A DNA stretch of 64,000 nucleotides from Microbulbifer elongatus (GTDB lineage Bacteria > Pseudomonadota > Gammaproteobacteria > Pseudomonadales > Cellvibrionaceae): positions 1,364,001-1,428,000 of the forward strand of contig NZ_JAIVKJ010000001.1 of assembly GCF_020524885.1 (NCBI RefSeq). Direction: 5' to 3'. Below the pieces are notes generated by a model. The model was not told the origin of the DNA, ran no database searches, and saw only the letters and a program-made list of their open reading frames with translations. The stretch's first letter is position 1. Each line of letters opens with the position of its first letter. This document shows positions 1-7,656 of the stretch, one piece after another. The position numbers were made by a program, and so were the translations under genes.

Positions 1-525
1 CACCAATCGGTATGACAGGGTTACCGGTCCGATCACTGTGATTTTGCTGCGCTTGGCAGCGAAGCGTTTCAGGAAAGGAATGTCGCTGACCACCATCGGG
101 CCCGGCCACTGAATTTTCTCCCGCACCGCGGGGAATAGCACCTTGTGCACCTGCTTGGGGGCACTGTCTTTCTGCAGATCGGCACCGACATTGGTGGCCT
201 TCTGCTTCATTTTCAGGTATTCGGTGATGTCGTTGTGGAAATTGGTAAACTCCGCCGGATTTTCCTGATCAATTCCCTGCAGATTATAGAAGTGGCCGCT
301 AAAGGTCTGTCGGCGCACTTCACCGTCGGTAGCGAATGTCATCCCGGCCAGGTTCTGGTCATAAATTGCCAGTCGCGCAGCGTCGTCAATGGCTGCGGGA
401 AGCAGTTCCGGCTCCACATTCCACCAGGTTCCTTCTTTCTGATATACCTTGTCGTGATCGGCCAGCCACCGTGGCTTTACGTAACTGCCTACCAACTGCG
501 TTGGAAATAGATCGGTCTTCCACAT
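1..525 (-). CDS. MetE catalytic-domain-like methyltransferase (partial, cut by window edge)
   Basis: The visible 175 residues begin MWKTDLFPTQLVGSYVKPRW, the start pattern of proteins that contain only the C-terminal catalytic domain of cobalamin-independent methionine synthase (MetE); full MetE has an extra N-terminal domain that is absent here. A second family feature is TDGEVRR near residue 67. The zinc-ligand region lies outside the window. Known members move a methyl group to homocysteine or another thiol, using folate or a corrinoid protein. It is the last visible gene of a leftward set with a SAM methyltransferase, two PucC-type carriers and a Trm112-like protein, which suggests methyl-group metabolism. 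The ATG at 523-525 is the first in frame. Substrate is unknown; family call is good. Confidence 0.75.
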   Translation of the reverse strand, partial: MWKTDLFPTQLVGSYVKPRWLADHDKVYQKEGTWWNVEPELLPAAIDDAARLAIYDQNLAGMTFATDGEVRRQTFSGHFYNLQGIDQENPAEFTNFHNDITEYLKMKQKATNVGADLQKDSAPKQVHKVLFPAVREKIQWPGPMVVSDIPFLKRFAAKRSKITVIGPVTLSYRLV

Positions 526-660
526 GATTGAATACCCCAGTTTATGCGGCCCGTCCTGCGGTCCTTTTTATGTTTGAGAGTGTATTGTCGGGCTCCGGGT
601 GCATATGCTCCCGGGCGCGCGCAAATATGGGCGGCGATGTGCCGCCACAATAAATTGCGT

Positions 661-900
661 TTAGCTTGCTGCGCTAACGAAGCGATCATGCTCACTGATT
701 GTTGGTAGATCAGCGACGGCAATACCATGCCACTTATCTCCTTCCTCGGGCAGCATCACCGGGATGCCGGCCACGATCGGGTACTGGCGTCCGCAATCAC
801 TGCAACCCAGCCAGTCGTGCTTGATTTCTGTTAGCACACCTTTTTCCTCACGGGTGCAGTGGGGGCAGCGCAGAATTTCGATGTATTTTTGTGTATTCAT
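661..900 (-). CDS. Trm112-like small zinc-ribbon protein
   Basis: A 79-residue protein with two Cys pairs, CPHC near residue 12 and CSDC near residue 32, followed by the family signature PIVAGIPVMLPEE. This is the Trm112p-like/COG2835 fold. Eukaryotic and archaeal Trm112 binds and activates SAM methyltransferases; bacterial copies are mostly uncharacterised. An upstream in-frame Met exists, but the ATG at 898-900 has a good ribosome site (GGGAGAG) and begins exactly at the family's usual start (MNTQKYIEIL). It lies about 37 bp after a PucC-type carrier gene and ahead of the MetE-like gene in the same direction. Because a SAM methyltransferase starts the same set, a partner role is plausible but inferred. 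Confidence 0.8.
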   Translation of the reverse strand: MNTQKYIEILRCPHCTREEKGVLTEIKHDWLGCSDCGRQYPIVAGIPVMLPEEGDKWHGIAVADLPTISEHDRFVSAAS

Positions 901-937
901 GATATCTCTCCCGTTATGGGTATTGCCTTGAAATAGG

Positions 938-2347
938 TTATGCCTGTGCAGGTATTCCGGTATCTGGCTCGCCATCTGCACCGGCCTGAAGACCTTCGAT
1001 GGTAACGTTGCGCACCACCAGGAAGCTGAAAACAACCATCAGTGCCTGCAACACAAATATGAGTGCGAAGGCGATGTTGGCTGTCAATACTTCGCTCTCT
1101 ACCAGCAGGGAATAGAGGCCGCCGCTAACGGTGAAGGAGAGGAACAGGCCGATGACCTGGCCCAGGCTCCAAAGGCCCAGATAGCGGCTTTCCTGGCCTT
1201 CGACCGTCATGTCGGCCATAAAACTGATAGAAGGGAATACCAGCAGGCCCAGGGCAAAAGCGCTGAAGCAGTAGAAAACATTGAAGAGGGTCAGGTTTTG
1301 CAGCCAGGCAGCCCAGGCGAGTAGCGCGAATCCGACAATGGAAAGAGTGGCACCGATTGCCAGCAGTCGCTTGCCAAAGTCCATTGGCAGGGTTTTCTCA
1401 TTTTCTACGGAAAACCCCGCTGCTTTCTTTGCCTGGATACGCTTTTTCGCAGTGACACCGACAAAGATACCGCAGGCCGCCATACCGAGAGTCTGTATGC
1501 CGTTATAAAAACGCTGGTAAATCGTTGATTCACCTGCGGCCAGGCCAAAGAGGTCGTTTGCCCAGAGTTCCTGCAGCATATCCTGTAGAAATACAGCCAG
1601 CAGCGAAAAGATGATGAATACAAAAAACAGCAGTGCCTGGCGGTTGTAGGCGAGTACCGCCATTGACTCTTTCATTGGCTCCAGCAACTTTACCGGCTTC
1701 GATGGATTGATTTTGATTTCCTGAAGCTGCTCCTTGGTGAGAGGCGTTTCCAGTTTTATCAATCCAAGTACGGTAATGCTTATCATCACCAGTGGCGTCA
1801 GGTTGTAGAGATCCTGCATGGCCTCCAGGCTGTACACCGGCATGAGAAGGCCAAATACCCAGGCCCAGCCAGCCATGGCCAGAGCCTGCACTGTCCAGGT
1901 GAGGGTGACGACACGGGAGCGGCTCTCTTTGGTGGTGACATCGTTCAGCAGGTCCAGGAAGACATTTGCTTGCATGGCAATGCAGATACCGAAAGCGCAG
2001 AACAGCAGCAGACAATACACGTAGGCGATACTGCTGCCGGCCTGCATATCCACCAGCACACCGGGCATCAACGGGAAAGCGAAGCTGCCGAGCAGTGTGC
2101 CAAGCAACATGTAGGGCGTGCGGCGGTAGCCAAAAATCGGCCAGCGCTCACACATGCGCCCGATGATCGGCTGGATAGGGCCGAATAGGGTGTAAACCCC
2201 GATCAGTAATGAAATGATTGCCGCCGGTAGACCCATTTCAATGATGGCGATGCGGTTGAAGCTCGTCACCACCATGCAAAAGCTCCAGGCGATGGCGATT
2301 TTCTGCAGGGTAAACTGCAATTTTGCCTGACCTTCACTCACTTTCAT
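938..2347 (-). CDS. PucC/BCD-family MFS transporter (second of pair)
   Basis: A 469-residue integral membrane protein with about 12 hydrophobic segments. The loop after the second segment reads GRMCERWPIFGYRRTPYML, the hallmark of the PucC/BCD subfamily of the major facilitator superfamily, best known for light-harvesting complex assembly and bacteriochlorophyll handling in phototrophs. No photosynthesis gene is in the window, so the cargo is probably something else. The gene follows its paralogue by 33 bp and has its own ribosome site (AAGGTGA) before the ATG at 2345-2347. A charged cytoplasmic loop (KKRIQAKKAAGFSVENEK) separates the two halves. The C-terminus has an acidic tail (GADGEPDTG). 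Family is confident; substrate is unknown. Confidence 0.85.
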   Translation of the reverse strand: MKVSEGQAKLQFTLQKIAIAWSFCMVVTSFNRIAIIEMGLPAAIISLLIGVYTLFGPIQPIIGRMCERWPIFGYRRTPYMLLGTLLGSFAFPLMPGVLVDMQAGSSIAYVYCLLLFCAFGICIAMQANVFLDLLNDVTTKESRSRVVTLTWTVQALAMAGWAWVFGLLMPVYSLEAMQDLYNLTPLVMISITVLGLIKLETPLTKEQLQEIKINPSKPVKLLEPMKESMAVLAYNRQALLFFVFIIFSLLAVFLQDMLQELWANDLFGLAAGESTIYQRFYNGIQTLGMAACGIFVGVTAKKRIQAKKAAGFSVENEKTLPMDFGKRLLAIGATLSIVGFALLAWAAWLQNLTLFNVFYCFSAFALGLLVFPSISFMADMTVEGQESRYLGLWSLGQVIGLFLSFTVSGGLYSLLVESEVLTANIAFALIFVLQALMVVFSFLVVRNVTIEGLQAGADGEPDTGIPAQA

Positions 2348-2380
2348 TTCAATTCACCTTTTGAATAAATTGACATTGGC

Positions 2381-3754
2381 CTAGCCGAGGTCTGCGGCCA
2401 TGGCGTTGCTAAGACCATCTTTACTGATGCGCTTGTGGAAGTTCTCTGCATTGATCTGCCACAGGAAGTAGAGGCTGTACAGACTGACGAAGCCCTCGAC
2501 GGTAAAGATGATGGCGAAACCATCGGAGGCAGCGAATCGGCCACTTTCAATCAGTGAGGTAACCATTTGGCCTCCTGCCATGGACGCGAGGCCACTGGCA
2601 AAGGCAATTGCGAACCCCCAGAGACCGATATAGGCGCCGCGCTCGTTGTCCGTGGTGAACTCCATCATGGTGGTCAGAGTGCCGACCAGGGCGAAGCCAT
2701 TGAAGAAGCCCATCGCAACCAGTGAGTAGTTAACGATGGTCTCTTGTGCCAGATAGGCGCCACAGGCGAGGGCGAACATGGATAGTCCGATACCAGTAAT
2801 GCCGAACGTAATCGCGCTGATCTTGCGAATACCACCGCGGAATACCAGTGCGCCCATCAAAAACATGCCGACGATGGCCCCGCTGCCCCATATTTGCTGG
2901 AAGCGACCGGTTTCACCAACGGTCATCCCGAGTACATCTGCACCGAAGACCTCGAGGATGTTGTCCTGAAGGCTGTAGCCGAACATAAAGAGAAAGATGA
3001 AGCAGAAGAAATTTCTTACGGTACGGTTACGCACTACGTCGATAGTGAAATCCTTTAGGCTGGAATGCTCCTCTGCTTTCAGCTTTCCCCCGCCCACGTT
3101 GACTTCGCCGGGTTTGCGACGCTTTTCGACCCCGATCACGCCCAGTAATGTGATGACGCCTACGACTGGAACCGATAGCAGGTACAGGGAGCGCATGGTC
3201 TGTTCGTCGTACGTTGGCATATAGCCGCGAATAAATTGAAGGGACACGATCATGCCGATAATCAGCATGGTCCAGATCAGCGCCGTTACCAGACCGCGAC
3301 TGCGCTCGGGTATGACCTCTGCAACCAGCGCAAGATGATTGGCACCGGCCATGGCAAAGCCAATACCAAACAAAACAAGCACCAGGAAGGCAGTAATGTA
3401 AGTGATGTATGGAACGGCTAGCCCAAACAGCTCGTGGGGATTTTGCGACATGGGCACCACGATGTAAGGCAGTGCAGCGACCGCCACTGCGGAGAGCATC
3501 ATTCCGATGAGAATATAAGGCGTTCGGTGCATGCCGAAAATCGGAACACGGTCCGCCAGGCGGCCAAGCACGACTCCGAAGGGGGAGAGGAAGTGGTAAA
3601 GCCCCAGCAAACTCGTGATGACCACAGCGGTGATGCCGAGTTCGTAGATGGAAATACGGTTGAAATTACTCGTCAGAATGGCAAAGAGCCAACCAGCAGC
3701 TGCGCGAGGTAACGTCAGCTGAAAGGCCCGCAAGATCAGCAGGAACCTGTCCAT
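2381..3754 (-). CDS. PucC/BCD-family MFS transporter (first of pair)
   Basis: A 457-residue membrane protein with 12 predicted segments and the PucC signature GRLADRVPIFGMHRTPYIL after segment two. The start MDRFLLILRAFQLTLPRAAAGWL resembles other BCD-family members. It is clearly paralogous to the next gene downstream, with the same loop motif and the same NFNRI/SFNRI element in the first segment, yet diverged throughout. Such a pair could work as two carriers with different cargo or as a heteromer; the sequence does not decide. It follows the methyltransferase gene by 78 bp and is transcribed with it. In phototrophs PucC proteins act in the inner membrane on tetrapyrrole-protein assembly; here the role is open. 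Confidence 0.85.
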   Translation of the reverse strand: MDRFLLILRAFQLTLPRAAAGWLFAILTSNFNRISIYELGITAVVITSLLGLYHFLSPFGVVLGRLADRVPIFGMHRTPYILIGMMLSAVAVAALPYIVVPMSQNPHELFGLAVPYITYITAFLVLVLFGIGFAMAGANHLALVAEVIPERSRGLVTALIWTMLIIGMIVSLQFIRGYMPTYDEQTMRSLYLLSVPVVGVITLLGVIGVEKRRKPGEVNVGGGKLKAEEHSSLKDFTIDVVRNRTVRNFFCFIFLFMFGYSLQDNILEVFGADVLGMTVGETGRFQQIWGSGAIVGMFLMGALVFRGGIRKISAITFGITGIGLSMFALACGAYLAQETIVNYSLVAMGFFNGFALVGTLTTMMEFTTDNERGAYIGLWGFAIAFASGLASMAGGQMVTSLIESGRFAASDGFAIIFTVEGFVSLYSLYFLWQINAENFHKRISKDGLSNAMAADLG

Positions 3755-3832
3755 AGAATGCCCTTGGATAAACTATTGTTATTAGAATTTTCGTCGCACG
3801 CGACAGGGGCCAATATTGGCCCCTTTTACAAA

Positions 3833-4633
3833 CTACTTGCCGAGTCCAGAAATGGGGTAAAGGTGGAACTCCCACTTCACGTCTTCAACGGCATGAATAT
3901 CGTCGAAGTGCTCTTCCGCCCATGGGCGTACCTTGGCCATAAGCGCGTCAATCTGTTCTCTCTTCAGGCTCCAGGTTTCGTTGTGAATACCATTTTCCAT
4001 GCGGTCCATAATCTCAGCGATCGAAACCTTTTCGATCCAGCGACAGCCAACGACTGGACGAGACATTTGCCCATTGAGTTTCTGGATTTCCTGGAACAGG
4101 GTAGGCCCGGCCGCATCCGTGGGGCGCATTTCAGGGGCAATATCAACGGTGAACATGCGGGACTGGCTGCGCAGTGCGCTCGCATTGGATTCTTCATCCA
4201 GCACATCACGGCCGATGATGAACAAGCCTTCTGGCTTCAAGACCCGGGCTGCTTCCTTCAGTGCATCACGCCAGAATTCAACCTGATGCAGGACGTTGGT
4301 TGTAATTACTGCATCAAAAGTGTTGCTGGCGAAAGGTGTCTGGAGGACGGTGCCAACGGTCTGACGGGCGGCTATGTGGCGATCTTCGGCCAGCTTCTTG
4401 GAGGCTTTGAGCATATGGTGCTCAATATCCATGGCAATCATGTCGGTATGGGCTGCGATGGGAACGGATATGCGTCCTGCGCCTCCACCGAAGTCCATGA
4501 TCTTGGCTCCTTCACCCACAAGCTCCGCAGTCGCGTTCCCAAGTGCGGCTGCCGCATCTAGTGGAATATTGTTTATGTCGTTGTAAATCGCAGCAACTTC
4601 GACATAAGACATCTCGTTATATGCTTTGCTCAT
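3833..4633 (-). CDS. Class I SAM-dependent methyltransferase
   Basis: A 266-residue protein with the Rossmann-fold SAM motif I, IMDFGGGAGRIS (about residues 45-56), an acidic residue ending strand two (MDIEHHML), and motif IV/V elements FDAVITTNVLHQ and EAARVLKPEGLFIIG, typical of Methyltransf_11 enzymes. The C-terminal 100 residues do not match a substrate domain I recognise. It heads the leftward set with two PucC-type carriers, the Trm112-like protein and the MetE-like protein. Trm112 proteins are known methyltransferase activators elsewhere, and MetE-type enzymes regenerate methionine for SAM, so the neighbourhood makes chemical sense. Whether the target is a small molecule, RNA or protein is not visible. 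Confidence 0.85.
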   Translation of the reverse strand: MSKAYNEMSYVEVAAIYNDINNIPLDAAAALGNATAELVGEGAKIMDFGGGAGRISVPIAAHTDMIAMDIEHHMLKASKKLAEDRHIAARQTVGTVLQTPFASNTFDAVITTNVLHQVEFWRDALKEAARVLKPEGLFIIGRDVLDEESNASALRSQSRMFTVDIAPEMRPTDAAGPTLFQEIQKLNGQMSRPVVGCRWIEKVSIAEIMDRMENGIHNETWSLKREQIDALMAKVRPWAEEHFDDIHAVEDVKWEFHLYPISGLGK

Positions 4634-4801
4634 GGTGGCTCTCGCTTTATTGTTACTTAATCTTCAGAAACCTTACCCCAGAAATCCACCTTTTAATATC
4701 AAAATTCTTTGATATAGATTGTGTTTTTGACATAAATCAAGCAGATGGTAAGGGCGTCATTTGTAAGTAATTCGGGCGGTTTTGGGAGCGCCTTTTGCGC
4801 C

Positions 4802-4821
4802 TGTAACATTGTGTAACATTG
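4802..4821. repeat. Tandem 10-bp direct repeat, possible operator
   Basis: Two exact adjacent copies of TGTAACATTG lie in the 419-bp gap between the divergent methyltransferase operon (starts at 4633, leftward) and the small gene at 5053. The 10-bp period is about one helical turn, so both copies face the same side of DNA, as expected for a regulator bound as a tandem. No regulator gene is adjacent, so the binding protein is unknown. Confidence 0.45.
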
Positions 4822-4987
4822 TCTTCCGGGTACTCGGAAAAGGGCGATTTGGGTTGGGAACTTACGGTCAAGTTCTAGGCTGGGAAGGTTACATAAGTTT
4901 GAAGAGTTTACTCGCACCCTGATCGTGCGGGCGTAGTGCGCGGGTAGTACAGGAAGCACTGGCTACGTCGGTAAATTTCCGGTTACC

Positions 4988-5049
4988 ACCTCGGCACCCT
5001 AAGCTGGAGTATGGCGCTCCGTATTCTTTGTTTGGGTGCCTTAGGAGGT
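4988..5049 (+). promoter_or_regulatory. Leader hairpin able to mask the ribosome-binding site of the 5053 gene
   Basis: GGCACCC at 4993-4999 pairs with GGGTGCC at 5034-5040, and directly outside it ACCTC at 4988-4992 pairs with GAGGT at 5045-5049, leaving TTAG bulged. GAGGT is the core of the ribosome site of the next gene (AGGAGGT, start codon at 5053). The loop holds a smaller GGAG/CTCC stem (5006-5009 with 5017-5020). An alternative pairing CCTAAG (4998-5003) with CTTAGG (5040-5045) competes. This is the form of a translation switch or RNA thermometer; no known riboswitch class is recognised. Confidence 0.45.
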
Positions 5050-5052
5050 AAT

Positions 5053-5298
5053 ATGAACCTGCAGATCCTCTCTTTAGAAGGACAGTTTTATATCGTAAGA
5101 ACGATAGATGAAACTGGTTCCCACCTCCTGACAGACCGCTCGAATCATCCTCACAGGTTCCACTGTCTGGAGGAAATCCGGGATCACTTCGGCAGTCACA
5201 AACTTGAAGAAGTATGGTTGGAACAGCAGACACCTTACGAGGAGATGTGCGGGCTGGACGATGATACTGCGCCGTTGCGAATCAGGCTGAACTGGTAA
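5053..5298 (+). CDS. Small conserved-looking hypothetical protein (DUF6482-like?)
   Basis: An 81-residue acidic protein, MNLQILSLEGQFYIVRTIDE onward, with no signal peptide or membrane segment. The start is fixed by a near-perfect ribosome site, AGGAGGT, seven bases or fewer before ATG at 5053; an upstream in-frame Met has none. The body mixes beta-like segments (QFYIVRTI, EVWLEQQ) with a short helix (LEEIRDHFG) and ends in PLRIRLNW. It resembles small gammaproteobacterial proteins placed in DUF6482, but I cannot confirm that. It stands alone between oppositely oriented neighbours, and its ribosome site can be hidden by an upstream hairpin (4988-5049). No function is assigned. Confidence 0.65.
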   Translation: MNLQILSLEGQFYIVRTIDETGSHLLTDRSNHPHRFHCLEEIRDHFGSHKLEEVWLEQQTPYEEMCGLDDDTAPLRIRLNW

Positions 5299-5461
5299 GT
5301 CCCAGTTCTTTTATCTGCGGTTATTTTTTTAGTTCGTTAGCCGCTCGTTCAGGCGCGCCTGTTTTTTATTGCCCCCTGTTTCTTGCGCCCTGGTGATGGC
5401 GGGAGGAACTGCTGCAGGACATTTCCGCTCCAAATGCGTTGTCCCTGAAATTGGGTGATAT

Positions 5462-7315
5462 TCAATACTCAAGCAATACAGGGTACTTCAGGTAGTTCCG
5501 GTCATAGTAGGGGCTGCGCTCGTAGAAGAACGCCAACCGCGCGGCACGGTTCTCTGCAAACGTCTTGTCCTGCAGCTTCTGCTCAAATTCCTTCGCGAGT
5601 TTCGGATCCTGTGCCAGCATTTTTTCTGCTAATGGCACGAGTGCATAGGGTTCCGCATATTCAGTGCGCTGGAACATCTGATTGAAAAATCCCCACTGGA
5701 AAAATGAGTCCGGGCCTCGCGGGTCGAGGAGGGCAGTGGCCAGTCTTCCCAGAGGCTGGTCGGTGCTGACTTTTACGTAGTTCCCAAGCCCTGTCTCTCG
5801 CTGCTTCTCGGAGAACTCCGCCTGCACGCGGAAGCGGCCTTCGAAGGGCACGCTTGCGAATTCATGGGTTTCGGCAGTGAGCTGGGTAACCTGGCTGGAT
5901 TGCTTAACCGGGTTGCTTACTTCGATGCCGTGGGCCTTCAGACGGGAAATCACCAGTACCTCATGACGGGGTATGTAAAACGCCTTGGGCACTTTTACTT
6001 CGACCGCTTTTACGTCATCCCGGAATACGGGCAGCTTTACATAGTCTTTGGCTGTGCCGAGCCACACCACCTCTTCATTACCTGAAATGGGGTTCTGCCG
6101 TTTCTCATAGGCGATACCTTTGAAAGGCTGCTCTGCGTAGACGGAGAGGTCCGGCTTTTCGTTGGCGCGCCAGGCCAGAACCTGAGTCCCGGGGCGCCGC
6201 TTCTGGTCGCTGGCAATGGCTTTGGTGAGCGCCGCACTATTTTCAGCCAGGGTTGAGAGGGCAGCCTTAATCAGTACATAGGTGCCCAGTACTCGCTGGC
6301 GGTAAGGCTTCAGTGAATGGTTTTCCACCAGGACCGTGGGGGTATGGCGCAGGTCGCCGAGCCCGTTGGAGAAGCGGGGGCTCGCGGTCCAGTGGCTGAT
6401 GCCGTCGGAGAATTCGCTACTGTTGACGCCGAAAATCAGGGGCCCGGGAATATGCCCGGCTTCACTCAGGGCAGCATCCACGTCCTGCTGGAAGTGCCGT
6501 TCCAGCCACTGGGCGATGGCGGGAGAGTCGCTAGCGAATGCGCCGTTGTAGCCGTAGGTGATGTCGTATTGGTAGTCCTCGCCATCGGTGACGTGGATAT
6601 CCAGATAAAGCGCCGGCTGGTAATCGTTGATTACTTCCACGACCGCGCGTAACTCCGGAGTATCGAGTTTGGTGTAATCGCGGTTGAGATTCAGGTTGTT
6701 GCCATTGGTGCGCCAACCGGCATTGTCCGGGCCGCGCTGGTTCATGCGCGTGAAGGGGCCGGCCCGCTCGTGGCCATCGACATTGAGGATCGGGATGACC
6801 AGAAGGTTGACCTGATCGATCAGTGCCCGGAGTTGCTTGTCTCCCTGAATGTAGTCCCGCAGGAGCATGAAGCTGGCGTCCTTGCCATCGATCTCGCCGG
6901 AGTGGATACCGGCCTGGGCGAGGAGAGTGGGTTTGTCATTGCTGCGGGGGTCGCTACCGTCTTTACTGAGGGTAATCAGTTGAATCGGGCGGCCACTACT
7001 GGCACTGCCAATAACGGAAACCTGAATGTCTCCGCTTGCTTGCGCCAGCCGCGTGGCAAAGGCTCTGGTTGCCTCGTAGTCTGGTGTCGTTTTGAAACCG
7101 GTGGCCTCTGCGGGGGTAACCCAGTCTCCCTGTTCCTGAATCAGTTGCTCCGAGGCGCCTTGCCAGGGGAGTAGCCCGGGCAGTGGCGCGGTCGGCTCGG
7201 AGGCTGCCAGGGTATTGGTACCCATAGCGGCTAGCAGGGTCATGCCCAGCCCTCGCAGGGTGCGCTTCCAGGACGGGGATCGGTGAAAAGTGGCTGGAAG
7301 TTGAATCAGAAGCAT
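5462..7315 (-). CDS. Exported M14-family zinc carboxypeptidase
   Basis: With the start at 7315 this is a 617-residue protein with a signal peptide (basic residues, then LGMTLLAAMGTNTLAA, cleavage before SEPT). The M14 zinc ligands are visible: H138 and E141 in HSGEIDG, and H241 in LDIHVTDGE; the substrate-binding NLNRDYT (R212) and a catalytic glutamate candidate E331 in VLVENHS complete the site. M14 enzymes remove C-terminal residues from peptides or act on amide-linked conjugates. The enzyme likely acts in the periplasm or outside the cell. The longer reading frame to 7537 adds 74 residues without signal-peptide character, so the internal ATG is preferred, though its ribosome site is weak. 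A second M14 protein lies at 12427. Confidence 0.85.
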   Translation of the reverse strand: MLLIQLPATFHRSPSWKRTLRGLGMTLLAAMGTNTLAASEPTAPLPGLLPWQGASEQLIQEQGDWVTPAEATGFKTTPDYEATRAFATRLAQASGDIQVSVIGSASSGRPIQLITLSKDGSDPRSNDKPTLLAQAGIHSGEIDGKDASFMLLRDYIQGDKQLRALIDQVNLLVIPILNVDGHERAGPFTRMNQRGPDNAGWRTNGNNLNLNRDYTKLDTPELRAVVEVINDYQPALYLDIHVTDGEDYQYDITYGYNGAFASDSPAIAQWLERHFQQDVDAALSEAGHIPGPLIFGVNSSEFSDGISHWTASPRFSNGLGDLRHTPTVLVENHSLKPYRQRVLGTYVLIKAALSTLAENSAALTKAIASDQKRRPGTQVLAWRANEKPDLSVYAEQPFKGIAYEKRQNPISGNEEVVWLGTAKDYVKLPVFRDDVKAVEVKVPKAFYIPRHEVLVISRLKAHGIEVSNPVKQSSQVTQLTAETHEFASVPFEGRFRVQAEFSEKQRETGLGNYVKVSTDQPLGRLATALLDPRGPDSFFQWGFFNQMFQRTEYAEPYALVPLAEKMLAQDPKLAKEFEQKLQDKTFAENRAARLAFFYERSPYYDRNYLKYPVLLEY

Positions 7316-7464
7316 GGCTGTGGGTTCCGGTAGTTGACAAGCGGAGTCGGGATGAACTTTGACGGCCGAGTATATAGGGGCGACAAGGTCGTGGAAAATT
7401 CGTCGTGATCGGTGACTGTCATCAGCCTGGCGGGATCGAGGGCTATAAATTTTCAAAAAAACAG

Positions 7465-7492
7465 TTGACATGGGAATCGCAGACCATATTCT
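7465..7492 (+). promoter_or_regulatory. Sigma-70-type promoter for the rtcB leader
   Basis: A perfect -35 hexamer TTGACA (7465-7470) is followed after 16 bases by TATTCT (7487-7492, four of six matches to TATAAT). It points towards the short leader frames and the hairpin series that precede rtcB. An initiation point near 7500 would give a leader of about 225 nt. Confidence 0.55.
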
Positions 7493-7530
7493 TTGCAACA
7501 ACTTTTTACACACAAAACAGGAGCCATGAA

Positions 7531-7566
7531 ATGCCATTACGGAGAATACTTTTGAGTTCTAAATGA
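7531..7566 (+). CDS. Putative 11-codon leader peptide upstream of rtcB
   Basis: The frame reads MPLRRILLSSK and stop. Its ATG lies seven bases after AGGAG (7519-7523), an optimal spacing. An overlapping frame at 7526-7555 (MKCHYGEYF) is too close to the same ribosome site, and a third frame, MNRLSCARA at 7563-7592, overlaps the stop codon as ATGA and runs into the first hairpin segment. Two consecutive arginine codons (CGG, AGA) may slow ribosomes. The peptide sits just ahead of mutually exclusive hairpins and a terminator, the usual layout of a ribosome-controlled attenuator. Translation is unproven. Confidence 0.35.
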   Translation: MPLRRILLSSK

Positions 7567-7570
7567 ACCG

Positions 7571-7650
7571 CCTTTCATGTGCTCGCGCTTGAAAGGTATT
7601 ACCGCCTTTCAAGCCAGATCTCTCTGAAGCCCTGGCTATTTTTGCCGGGG
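7571..7650 (+). promoter_or_regulatory. Four-way alternative hairpin series (attenuator-like leader of rtcB)
   Basis: Consecutive segments can pair in competing ways. CCTTTCA 7571-7577 pairs with TGAAAGG 7590-7596. GCTTGAAAGG 7587-7596 pairs perfectly with CCTTTCAAGC 7605-7614. AGCCAG 7612-7617 pairs with CTGGCT 7632-7637. CCCTGGC 7630-7636 pairs with GCCGGGG 7644-7650 to make the terminator stem. Each pairing excludes the next, as in amino acid operon attenuators. All pairings were read directly; the regulatory role is inferred. Confidence 0.55.
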
Positions 7651-7656
7651 TTTTTT
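7630..7656 (+). terminator. Intrinsic terminator in the rtcB leader
   Basis: A 7-bp stem CCCTGGC/GCCGGGG (one G-T pair) with loop TATTTTT is followed directly by TTTTTT. It lies about 70 bases before the rtcB start, downstream of a promoter on the same strand and with no ordinary gene between. It would stop transcription before rtcB unless the upstream CTGGCT pairing forms. Confidence 0.6.

Noticed and set aside
145-510. 121-codon plus-strand frame at the window start
   Set aside because: It lies antisense to the MetE-like partial gene, whose N-terminal motifs are clear.
4802-4821. PpsR/CrtJ-type site (TGT-N12-ACA) in the control region upstream of the PucC genes
   Set aside because: The spacing between TGT and ACA is 11, not 12, and there is no phototrophy context; kept only as an unassigned tandem repeat.
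7526-7555. Nine-codon frame MKCHYGEYF upstream of rtcB as the main leader peptide
   Set aside because: Its ATG lies only two bases past AGGAG; the frame at 7531 has the correct spacing, so this one is less likely, although not excluded.
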